A DNA stretch of 12,254 nucleotides. Origin: an uncultured Eubacteriales bacterium (GTDB lineage: Bacteria; Bacillota; Clostridia; Oscillospirales; Oscillospiraceae). The notes under the pieces are model-generated. The model made no database searches. It saw only the letters and a program-made list of their open reading frames with translations, and was not told the origin of the DNA. Position numbers and translations under genes: made by a program. The DNA is taken from positions 1 to 12,254 of the forward strand of contig URQA01000074.1 in NCBI GenBank assembly GCA_900549885.1, in the 5' to 3' direction. Every line of letters starts with the position of its first letter. Position 1 is the first letter of the stretch. Shown piece after piece: positions 6,630-12,254 of this stretch.

Positions 6630-7718
6630 ATGAAACAAAATCAGAGAATAACCAAGGTGATCCCCTTTGCGGTGATTTTGCTGGCTTTCTTACTCATGCC
6701 TATTTTGGGGCTGAACAGCCGCTCTTGGATCAACCTGTTTATCACGATTGTTATTAATATTGTAGTGGCGTGTAGCTTACGTGTTATCACGTTATCCGGT
6801 AACATTTCGTTTGCACATGGCGCATTTATGGGTGTAGGCGCCTACACGGCGGGGATGCTGGGTGTTTACCTCAACTGGCCCATCTGGCTGACCATCCCCT
6901 TGGGAGCCGTCCTGGCCACCGTTACGGGAATCATTACTGGCTGGCCGTTTGCCCGGCTCAAGACGATCTATTTCTGCATGGGCACCATGTTTATGGGGCA
7001 GGCTATTGTGCTGCTGATTTCCTCTTGGGATCTGGCCGGCGGCGCAATGGCGTTGCGGGGAATTCCGTCTTTGAGTAGTGCCCTGGGCGGTTTGGCGGAT
7101 GCCCTGGGCGGTGAGGTCAAGAGCTATCAACTGGTATTCTATCTGATCCTCATTGTGGCACTGATTTGCCTGCTGATTATGTATCGGTTTGAGCACTCCC
7201 GTATCGGCACTACTCTGCGGGCTTTGGCGCAGAGCGAGGATGTGGCCGCCTCCATCGGTGTCAATCCCACGTTCTACCGCCTGCTTGCTATGGGCGTGGG
7301 GTGCTTCTTCGCCGGACTGATGGGAGGATTCCAGGCCCACTACCTAACTACATTGTCCTATAATTCCTTTAGTATGAACTTGACCTTGTGGCTTATTATG
7401 TATATGATGATCGGCGGTAAAAATACGTTCATCGGTCCTATCATTGGCGCTATTGTGGTCAGTTTTGTGGAGAACATCGCGAACCTGCTTACCAGCTTGA
7501 GCGGAAGCAGCACGAATGAGGCATTTGTGGCGTTTAGCCGCTGGCTAGGTACCAATGCAACCTATACGCCCTTCCTCACCGCAGCTGTGTTGTTGCTTGT
7601 GGCCTACCTGCTGCCCAATGGCTTGGCCGGTATCCCGGGCAGTATCCGTGCAGCCAGGGAAAAGCGCGCGGAAAAGAAGGAGATCGCGGACATGATGAAG
7701 GGAGGCGAACCGAAATGA
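6630..7718 (+). CDS. livM: Branched-chain amino acid-type ABC permease, LivM family
   Basis: A 362-residue second permease subunit. It has the LivM signature ISFAHGAFMGVGAYTAGML in its N-terminal third and the coupling loop RIGTTLRALAQSEDVAASIG followed by VNPTFYRLLA, which docks onto the ATPases. Roughly nine to ten hydrophobic segments and a charged C-terminal tail (AAREKRAEKKEIADMMKG) are visible. The ATG at 6630 follows AAGGAGG. Its stop overlaps the next start by 4 bases (ATGA), indicating translational coupling. Base composition is clearly lower in GC than in the two ATPase genes that follow: 23 of 60 bases at 6721-6780, against 40 of 60 at 8221-8280. Confidence 0.92.
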   Translation: MKQNQRITKVIPFAVILLAFLLMPILGLNSRSWINLFITIVINIVVACSLRVITLSGNISFAHGAFMGVGAYTAGMLGVYLNWPIWLTIPLGAVLATVTGIITGWPFARLKTIYFCMGTMFMGQAIVLLISSWDLAGGAMALRGIPSLSSALGGLADALGGEVKSYQLVFYLILIVALICLLIMYRFEHSRIGTTLRALAQSEDVAASIGVNPTFYRLLAMGVGCFFAGLMGGFQAHYLTTLSYNSFSMNLTLWLIMYMMIGGKNTFIGPIIGAIVVSFVENIANLLTSLSGSSTNEAFVAFSRWLGTNATYTPFLTAAVLLLVAYLLPNGLAGIPGSIRAAREKRAEKKEIADMMKGGEPK

Positions 7719-8473
7719 GGCTGCTGGAAACCTCTGGCCTGACCAAACGCTTTGGCGGGCTGACTGTCATGAACGACCTGGACTTCTTCATTGAAGAGGG
7801 GGAAATCAAGGGATTCCTGGGGCCAAACGGCGCGGGAAAGTCCACCTTCTTCAACCTCATCACCGGCGTCCACACCCCCACCAGCGGGCATATCATCTAC
7901 GGCGGCAAGGACATCACCAAGGCCAAGCCCCATCAGGTGGCCAAGATGGGCATTGGGCGCACCTTCCAGCTCAATCCCCTGTTCGGCGACTTCACGGTGT
8001 TTGAAAATGTCACCGCCGCCTATCACATGCGGCCTCATTCCACCATCGGCCAGGTGTTTTTCAACACCAAGACCTATCAGGAGAATGAAAAGTACATCGC
8101 CAAGTCCGCCGACGAAATTTTGGAGTTTTTGGGCCTGAGTCATGTGCGCAACGAGTTGGCCAAAAACCTGCCTCACGGGTACCAGAAGATTTTAGGTGTG
8201 GCCCGGGCATTGGCCACCAAGCCCAAGCTGCTGCTGCTGGACGAGCCCCTGGGCGGCATGAACCCGGAGGAGATCGACTTCTCCATCAAGGCCATCTCCA
8301 ACATGCGGGACAAGGGCATCACCGTGCTGGTGGTGGAGCATAACATGCAGATTCTGGACATTTTGGACAGCGTCACCGTCATCAGCTTCGGTGAGAAGAT
8401 CTTTGAGGGTACGCCCGAGGGGATGCGCCAGGATCCCACGGTGATCAAGACCTATTTCGGAGGTGCGGTATGA
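7715..8473 (+). CDS. livG: ABC transporter ATPase, LivG family
   Basis: A 252-residue cytoplasmic ATPase that powers import with its LivF-like partner. Seen in order: Walker A GPNGAGKS (36-43), Q-loop GRTFQ (Gln85), ABC signature LPHGYQK (152-158), Walker B LLLLDEP (172-178) and switch His209 in VEHN. The signature departs from LSGGQ; Tyr156 stands where Gln is normal, although LivG proteins often vary here. The gene overlaps livM by ATGA at its start and livF by ATGA at its end. The start ATG is at 7715, with GGGAGG about 10 bases before. Family and role are secure; only the substrate is unknown. Confidence 0.93.
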   Translation: MRLLETSGLTKRFGGLTVMNDLDFFIEEGEIKGFLGPNGAGKSTFFNLITGVHTPTSGHIIYGGKDITKAKPHQVAKMGIGRTFQLNPLFGDFTVFENVTAAYHMRPHSTIGQVFFNTKTYQENEKYIAKSADEILEFLGLSHVRNELAKNLPHGYQKILGVARALATKPKLLLLDEPLGGMNPEEIDFSIKAISNMRDKGITVLVVEHNMQILDILDSVTVISFGEKIFEGTPEGMRQDPTVIKTYFGGAV

Positions 8474-9189
8474 GCAATATTCTGGAGATCCGAAATCTGA
8501 AGGTCATGTTTGGCAAATCCATTGCCATCCACGACGTGAGCCTGAAGGTGCCCCAGGGGGGCATCGTCACCCTGATCGGCTCCAACGGCGCGGGCAAGTC
8601 CACCACCCTCAACGCGGCCATGGGCATCGTGAAAAAGACCCAGGGCACCGTTACCTTCAACGGGCAGGATATCACCAACACCCCCACTCAGAACATCGTG
8701 CAGCAGGGGCTGGTGCTGGTACCCGAGGGGCGGCATCTGTTCCCGTATCTATCGGTGTATAAAAACCTGATCCTGGGGGCGACCCAGCGCAAGGACAAGG
8801 AGGGCATCCAGGCCGACTTGGAGTACGTCTACGAGCTGTTCCCCATTCTGAAGGACCGGGCCAAGCAGAAGGCGGGCACCTTGTCCGGCGGCCAGCAGCA
8901 GATGGTGGCGATTGCCCGAGGGATGATGGCAAACCCCAAGCTGCTGTGTCTGGACGAGCCCTCCTTGGGGCTGGCCCCGGCGGTCATCGAGGACATCGGG
9001 GAGAAGATCCGGGACATCCGCAAGAAGCGGGGCACTAGCATCCTGCTGGTGGAGCAGAACGTCCACTTGGCTTTCGGCACCGCCGACTATTGCTACACCC
9101 TTCAGGTGGGCAATGTGGTGGCGGAGGGCTCCGTGGAGGAGATCCGTAACAACGACGTGGTCAAGAAAGCATACTTCGGCGGGGAATAA
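8470..9189 (+). CDS. livF: ABC transporter ATPase, LivF family
   Basis: A 239-residue second ATPase of the importer. Walker A is GSNGAGKS (37-44), the VPEGR hallmark of LivF is at 84-88, the signature LSGGQ (138-142) is perfect, and Walker B is LLCLDEP (158-164). The switch residue is Gln196 (LLVEQN) rather than His, which is normal for LivF. In the LivG/LivF heterodimer each composite ATP site uses the signature of the other subunit, so the perfect LSGGQ here complements Walker A of LivG. GGAGG lies 7 bases before the ATG. It is the last gene of the operon and is followed by a large palindrome. Confidence 0.93.
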   Translation: MSNILEIRNLKVMFGKSIAIHDVSLKVPQGGIVTLIGSNGAGKSTTLNAAMGIVKKTQGTVTFNGQDITNTPTQNIVQQGLVLVPEGRHLFPYLSVYKNLILGATQRKDKEGIQADLEYVYELFPILKDRAKQKAGTLSGGQQQMVAIARGMMANPKLLCLDEPSLGLAPAVIEDIGEKIRDIRKKRGTSILLVEQNVHLAFGTADYCYTLQVGNVVAEGSVEEIRNNDVVKKAYFGGE

Positions 9190-9241
9190 AGGGCAATCCA
9201 GAACGTTTGTCAGGTCCCATCAAAAGGATCTTTGACCGGCA

Positions 9242-9275
9242 ACAGGGCCTCATCACAATTGTGATGAGGCCCTGT
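9242..9275 (+). terminator. 34-bp perfect palindrome after the importer operon
   Basis: ACAGGGCCTCATCACAA (9242-9258) is followed without a spacer by its exact reverse complement (9259-9275). As RNA it folds into a stem of about 15 bp with an AATT loop, 52 bases past the livF stop. Its position suggests an operon terminator. The following bases (CTGTGTTGTG) are only moderately T-rich, so a role as protein-binding site is also open. Confidence 0.65.
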
Positions 9276-9353
9276 CTGTGTTGTGAGGCAGTAGATCAGC
9301 GTTCTTGTAAAATTTTTGTATTGCAATATGGAAACACTCCCATCAACTTACTG

Positions 9354-9382
9354 TTGCGGCTGTGCCACAAATATGCTATAAT
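9354..9382 (+). promoter_or_regulatory. Sigma-A promoter (extended -10) of the sigma-54 activator gene
   Basis: TTGCGG (9354-9359), a 17-base spacer, and a perfect TATAAT (9377-9382) preceded by TG at the extended -10 position (9374-9375). The start would be near 9389, leaving a leader of about 75 bases before the ATG at 9463. The activator is thus likely made independently of the importer operon. Confidence 0.75.
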
Positions 9383-9462
9383 CGACTTAGCTAAGCCAGA
9401 AGGGGCGCGGGTGCTGCGGCCCTCCTACACAACAAGCCGTAAGAGAAAGGCGGGGGGGATCC

Positions 9463-10947
9463 ATGGATCATGCATCATTGATGAGCGCCTTGGAGCATAT
9501 CCGGGGCAGCCTGGAGCGGGGGAGCGTGGAAGAGGCGCTGGCCCTGCTGGACGAGTTGTCTGCCCGGGCGGAGGAAAGCGTGGATTTTCAGCAGGTGGTG
9601 GACAGCCTGCTGGACGGCATGTACATTACGGACCAGGACGCAGTCACCCGATACGTTAACCCCGCTTACTGCAAGCATATGGGCATTATGCCCCAGGAGG
9701 TGCTGGGGCGCAGCGTGACCGAGATCGCCAAGGAGGGCGCCCTGTTTCAGAAGTCCGTATCTGAAGACGTGATTAAGCTGGGGCGGAACGTCACAGGGAC
9801 CGGCATCACCCAGGACGGCCGCGGTCGGTCCGTGCCTACCTATGTCACCGGCGTACCTATTTTTGACGAGCAGGGCCGTGTGAAGAACGTGGCGGTGTCT
9901 GTATTTGACACCGACGCCCTCATGTACCGGGTTACCGAGTTTCGCAAAACCGTCCATGTGGAGCAGGCGGTGAAGATCTTGGACCGGGTAAACGAGCATG
10001 AGGTGAGCGTGATGGTGGGGGAAGCCCCTGCCATTCGGGAGATCCGCCGCACCATTGCCCGGGCCGCTCCCACCGATGTCACCATCCTCATTACTGGGGA
10101 GAGCGGCGTGGGCAAGGAGGTCATCGCAGACCGCATCTACTACGCCTCTGACCGCCAGGGCAAGCCCTTTGTGAAGGTCAACTGTACCGCCATCCCAGCC
10201 AACCTGCTGGAGTCGGAGCTGTTCGGCTATGAGAAGGGGGCCTTTACTGGGGCGCTGAATCAGGGCAAGGCGGGCCTGTTCGAGCTGGCCAACTCGGGTA
10301 CCATCCTGTTGGACGAGATTGGGGATCTGCCCTATGAGCTTCAGACGAAGCTGCTGAGGGTGCTCCAGCAGAAGGAGGTCATGCGGCTGGGGGGAACCAA
10401 GCCAATCAGTTTGGATGTGCGTGTGATTGCCGCCACCAACGCGGACCTGAAAAAGAAGATGCAGGAGGGTTCCTTCCGGGAGGACCTCTACTACCGATTG
10501 TCCACCATCCCTATCTATGTCCCGCCCCTGCGCGAGAGGCCGGAGGATATCCTCAAGCTGGTCAAGCACTACTTCTTTGAATACTGCACCAAGCACGCCC
10601 ACACCATCACCGTCCCCGACGAGACCCTGGCGGTGTTCCAGAGCTACTCCTGGCCAGGCAACGTCCGGGAGTTGCAGAACGTCATTGAGTACATGGTGAT
10701 CTGCTGTGAGGGCAACGTCCTCCAGCCGTCGGTACTGGCCGACTATCTGGGCATGGACAGCCAGAGCATCGCCTTGCATCCTGCCAGCTTGAAAGCGGCG
10801 CTGGACGACTATGAGAGGTCCCTGATTGCCCGGGCTTTAGAAGAACACGGCGGGGTGCGCAAGGCGGCCCACGCCCTGGGGGTGGATCCGTCCACCATCT
10901 CACGAAAGGCGAAAAAGTACGGCCTGGAGGTGGGCGAAGGAACCTGA
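9463..10947 (+). CDS. Sigma-54-dependent enhancer-binding activator (PAS, AAA+, HTH)
   Basis: A 494-residue bacterial enhancer-binding protein that remodels RNA polymerase carrying sigma-54 (RpoN) using ATP. An N-terminal helical stretch (1-40) leads into a PAS sensor domain (about 43-150, beginning DSLLDGMYITDQDAVTRYVN). A linker is followed by the AAA+ domain from about 182: Walker A GESGVGKE (212-219), the sigma-54 contact loop GAFTGA (259-264), Walker B TILLDE (280-285), sensor I AATN (323-326), arginine-finger region FREDLYYRL (338-346) and WPGNVREL (397-404). A C-terminal HTH (about 464-487, VRKAAHALGVDPSTISRKAKKYGL) binds DNA and looks more TyrR-like than Fis-like. No phosphoreceiver domain is present, so it is probably switched by a small ligand at the PAS domain. 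A sigma-54 promoter begins 10 bases after its stop. The ATG at 9463 follows a G-rich box. Confidence 0.95.
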   Translation: MDHASLMSALEHIRGSLERGSVEEALALLDELSARAEESVDFQQVVDSLLDGMYITDQDAVTRYVNPAYCKHMGIMPQEVLGRSVTEIAKEGALFQKSVSEDVIKLGRNVTGTGITQDGRGRSVPTYVTGVPIFDEQGRVKNVAVSVFDTDALMYRVTEFRKTVHVEQAVKILDRVNEHEVSVMVGEAPAIREIRRTIARAAPTDVTILITGESGVGKEVIADRIYYASDRQGKPFVKVNCTAIPANLLESELFGYEKGAFTGALNQGKAGLFELANSGTILLDEIGDLPYELQTKLLRVLQQKEVMRLGGTKPISLDVRVIAATNADLKKKMQEGSFREDLYYRLSTIPIYVPPLRERPEDILKLVKHYFFEYCTKHAHTITVPDETLAVFQSYSWPGNVRELQNVIEYMVICCEGNVLQPSVLADYLGMDSQSIALHPASLKAALDDYERSLIARALEEHGGVRKAAHALGVDPSTISRKAKKYGLEVGEGT

Positions 10948-10956
10948 TAGAAAAGT

Positions 10957-10972
10957 TGGCACGAAATATGCA
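10957..10972 (+). promoter_or_regulatory. Sigma-54 (-24/-12) promoter upstream of the SDR gene
   Basis: TGGCACG (10957-10963), four bases, then ATGCA (10968-10972). The invariant GG (10958-10959) and GC (10970-10971) are separated by exactly 10 bases. Only the first base of the -12 element differs from the consensus TGGCACG-N4-TTGCA. The start would be near 10983, about 60 bases before the SDR ATG. It lies immediately behind a gene for a sigma-54 activator, which makes chance unlikely. Confidence 0.88.
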
Positions 10973-11042
10973 TCTTAATCGGAACAGAGAACAATGGAAG
11001 CAAACGGACACTGAACTGATATGGATAAAGGAGCGAGTCAAC

Positions 11043-11834
11043 ATGTCTTTCCAAGTACCTACTTATGACTTGACCGGCAAGGTGGCCATTATCACCGGCT
11101 CTACCCGGGGAATTGGCAACGCCATCGCCAAGACGATGGCCCACTACGGCGCCGCGGTGGTCATCACCGGGCGCAAGCAGGATGCCTGCGACGCCGTGGC
11201 CGCTGAGATCGAGGCCCACGGCGGCAAGGCCCTGGGCGTGGCCACTGACGTGACCTCCCCCGAGGCCCGGGAAAACCTGGTGAAAAAGACCGTGGAAAAG
11301 TTTGGCCGGGTGGATATCCTGGTGAACAACGCCGGCACCGGCGGCCAACCCAAGAAGATGGTGGACATGGACGAAGAGTACTTCGACCACTATGTCCAGG
11401 CCGACTACAAGGCCCTGTACTTCATGAGCCAGGCCGTGGCCCGCCAGATGGCGGAGCAGGGCTGCGAGAAGGGGACCCACCCCTACCGCATCATCAATCT
11501 GTCCTCTGCCGCCGGAATCAAGAGCCCCATCGGCGATACCGTGTACGGCTCCCTGAAAGCCGCTGTCACCCATCTCAGCCGCATCATGGCCAACGAGCTG
11601 GCCCGCTATGGCGTCACGGTCAACGCCGTGGCCCCCGGTTATGTGCTCACCGATATGACCAAGGACGTGATGGCGGACGAGAAGAATGTGGCTGCCGTTA
11701 CCCGTATGATCTCTCTGCGCCGCTATGCCCAGCCCGAAGAGATCGCTGGCGTCATTAACTTCCTGGCCTCCCCTGCAGGCGGCTACATCACGGGTCAGCT
11801 CATCCCCGTGGACGGAGGCATGACGATTAACTGA
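11043..11834 (+). CDS. Short-chain dehydrogenase/reductase (classical SDR)
   Basis: A 263-residue NAD(P)-dependent oxidoreductase interconverting an alcohol and a carbonyl; substrate unknown. The Rossmann motif TGSTRGIG is at 18-25, and NNAG is at 95-98. The active site has Ser155 (NLSSAAG), Tyr168 and Lys172 (YGSLK), and PG at 198-199 with a typical VDGG C-terminus. Arg44 after strand 2 and the lack of an Asp there suggest NADP(H) preference. The fourth member of the catalytic tetrad, normally Asn in VNLxG, aligns with Asp121 (QADYKA). The reading frame is open back to TTG at 10956, but that would start inside the sigma-54 promoter. The ATG at 11043, with AAGGAG upstream, is clearly right. 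It is the first gene under the sigma-54 promoter, and a catabolic role with the next gene is inferred. Confidence 0.92.
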   Translation: MSFQVPTYDLTGKVAIITGSTRGIGNAIAKTMAHYGAAVVITGRKQDACDAVAAEIEAHGGKALGVATDVTSPEARENLVKKTVEKFGRVDILVNNAGTGGQPKKMVDMDEEYFDHYVQADYKALYFMSQAVARQMAEQGCEKGTHPYRIINLSSAAGIKSPIGDTVYGSLKAAVTHLSRIMANELARYGVTVNAVAPGYVLTDMTKDVMADEKNVAAVTRMISLRRYAQPEEIAGVINFLASPAGGYITGQLIPVDGGMTIN

Positions 11835-11956
11835 CAAGCCCGGCAGGGATTCATGCCTGTAAGAGCCTGTTGCAGGTTGGAAACCCCGTTGTAAAAACAC
11901 AACAAATAGGACAAACCCCTGAAACCGCCTGAATGTTTGGGGCGGAAACGGCTTGC

Positions 11957-11972
11957 GTTGCATTTGTGCAAC
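11957..11972. promoter_or_regulatory. Perfect inverted repeat, candidate operator
   Basis: GTTGCA (11957-11962), a 4-base centre TTTG, and TGCAAC (11967-11972). Size and symmetry suit a dimeric HTH protein. It lies about 110 bases before the final gene. Binding by the neighbouring activator is only a guess, since no second copy was found at the usual distance upstream of the -24/-12 promoter. Confidence 0.35.
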
Positions 11973-12024
11973 CTAGCCTCTGTACATGTATTTCTGCCGC
12001 AGGCCAAAGCGGCTGAAATTTGGG

Positions 12025-12055
12025 CCCGTGATCAAAAAAATTTTTGATGTGCGGG
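12025..12055 (+). promoter_or_regulatory. Stem-loop just upstream of the final gene
   Basis: ATCAAAAA (12031-12038) pairs with TTTTTGAT (12041-12048), and CCCG (12025-12028) with CGGG (12052-12055) closes the outside, with possible G-U pairs between. It ends 16 bases before the GGAGG box of the final gene, so it could influence translation start, or be a protein-binding palindrome. It lacks the form of a standard terminator. Confidence 0.4.
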
Positions 12056-12084
12056 AGTGCTAAAAGAATATGGAGGAAATCAAA

Positions 12085-12254
12085 ATGGCGAAAAACTGTG
12101 TTGGCACCTATGAGCAGTACAAAGAGCGCCTGCTGAAGATGAAGCCCAACGTTTACCTGCATGGCAAGAAGCTGGACCGTTCCAACGGTAAGGAGGGCGC
12201 GGAGCGCGACCTGGCCGATTGGATCGTGGGCGGCACTTATGTCATGAAGCAGTG
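12085..12254 (+). CDS. 4-hydroxyphenylacetate 3-hydroxylase / 4-hydroxybutyryl-CoA dehydratase family protein, N-terminal part
   Basis: Only 56 codons are present before the window ends. TYEQYKERLLKMKPNVYLHG (8-27) followed by KKLDR is the usual opening of this superfamily (HpaB N-terminal domain), which includes flavin-dependent aromatic hydroxylases and the FAD/[4Fe-4S] enzyme 4-hydroxybutyryl-CoA dehydratase (AbfD). In an anaerobe the oxygen-independent dehydratase type is more likely, but the cysteine and histidine ligands that would decide it lie beyond the edge. The ATG at 12085 has GGAGG 8 bases upstream; an in-frame ATG at 12070 has no good box. It follows the SDR gene after a 250-base leader, so it is either the second gene of the sigma-54 transcript or separately controlled. 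The family call is moderate and the reaction is unknown. Confidence 0.7.
   Translation, partial: MAKNCVGTYEQYKERLLKMKPNVYLHGKKLDRSNGKEGAERDLADWIVGGTYVMKQ

Larger units (their letters stand above)
11835..12084 (+). other. Dyad-rich leader between the SDR gene and the last gene
   Basis: A 250-base gap without an open frame I would call a gene. It contains several inverted repeats: GTTGT/ACAAC (11888-11892, 11899-11903), CCGCC/GGCGG (11925-11929, 11941-11945), GTTGCA-TTTG-TGCAAC (11957-11972), GCCGC/GCGGC (11996-12000, 12009-12013), and a long stem at 12025-12055. No match to a riboswitch class that I know. Weak -35/-10 pairs (for example TTGTGC 11964-11969 and TGTATT 11987-11992, spacer 17) do not clearly mark a promoter. 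Confidence 0.5.

Noticed and set aside
9207..9659. Plus-strand open frame of 150 codons between livF and the activator
   Set aside because: It runs through the 34-bp palindrome and the activator's promoter, and then overlaps the activator gene in another frame; no family features.
9475..10779. Long minus-strand open frame (434 codons) opposite the sigma-54 activator
   Set aside because: It is the antisense shadow of a gene with full PAS, AAA+ and HTH motifs; the translation is His/Leu/Gly-rich and shows no known motifs.
10956..11042. TTG start giving a 292-residue SDR
   Set aside because: It would begin inside the -24/-12 promoter, upstream of the transcript start; the ATG at 11043 has a proper ribosome binding site and gives the normal SDR length.
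11877..11892. Possible second sigma-54 promoter (TGGAAAC-N4-TTGTA) before the last gene
   Set aside because: Spacing is right, but the invariant GC of the -12 element is GT and the -24 element is poor; not called.
10809..11963. Minus-strand open frame (384 codons) across the SDR gene
   Set aside because: Antisense to a clear SDR with all cofactor and active-site motifs; it results from GC-rich codon bias.

Overview
The window looks like chromosomal DNA from an anaerobic Gram-positive of the class Clostridia, most likely an Oscillospiraceae-type gut bacterium. This is an inference from protein style, lipoprotein signals, strong GGAGG ribosome binding sites and a fairly GC-rich composition; no marker gene was compared with a database. 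It splits into a leftward housekeeping/envelope half (1-4082, minus strand) and a rightward transport/regulation/catabolism half (4363-12254, plus strand), with back-to-back promoters between them.

Minus-strand half, in order of transcription: gltX (glutamyl-tRNA synthetase, 4082 to 2580); a 366-base gap with a strong hairpin and no convincing gene; an XRE-type DNA-binding protein fused to a multi-pass membrane domain (2213 to 1158); a DUF4097-like lipoprotein (1070 to 408), probably in the same operon; a hairpin terminator; and the 5' end of an alanine racemase gene (206 to 1, cut by the window edge). gltX, the XRE gene and the racemase each have a readable sigma-A promoter with a 17-base spacer.

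Plus-strand half: a complete Liv-type (HAAT family) ABC importer with lipoprotein binding protein, two permeases and two ATPases (4363-9189). A GC-rich hairpin separates the binding protein from the permeases. A 34-bp perfect palindrome follows the operon. Next comes a PAS/AAA+/HTH sigma-54 enhancer-binding activator (9463-10947) with its own sigma-A promoter carrying an extended -10. Ten bases after its stop lies a near-consensus -24/-12 sigma-54 promoter (10957-10972), which reads into a short-chain dehydrogenase (11043-11834). After a 250-base, dyad-rich leader the window ends in the first 56 codons of a gene of the 4-hydroxyphenylacetate 3-hydroxylase / 4-hydroxybutyryl-CoA dehydratase superfamily.

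The likely logic of the right half is substrate import (Liv-type transporter), sensing (PAS domain of the activator), and sigma-54-driven expression of a catabolic branch that starts with an NAD(P)-dependent dehydrogenase and a radical/flavin-type dehydratase. The substrate cannot be read from the sequence. A hydroxy-, amino- or aromatic acid is a reasonable guess, and a 4-hydroxybutyrate/GABA-like route is one testable option. I found no CRISPR array, tRNA, rRNA, insertion sequence or phage gene.
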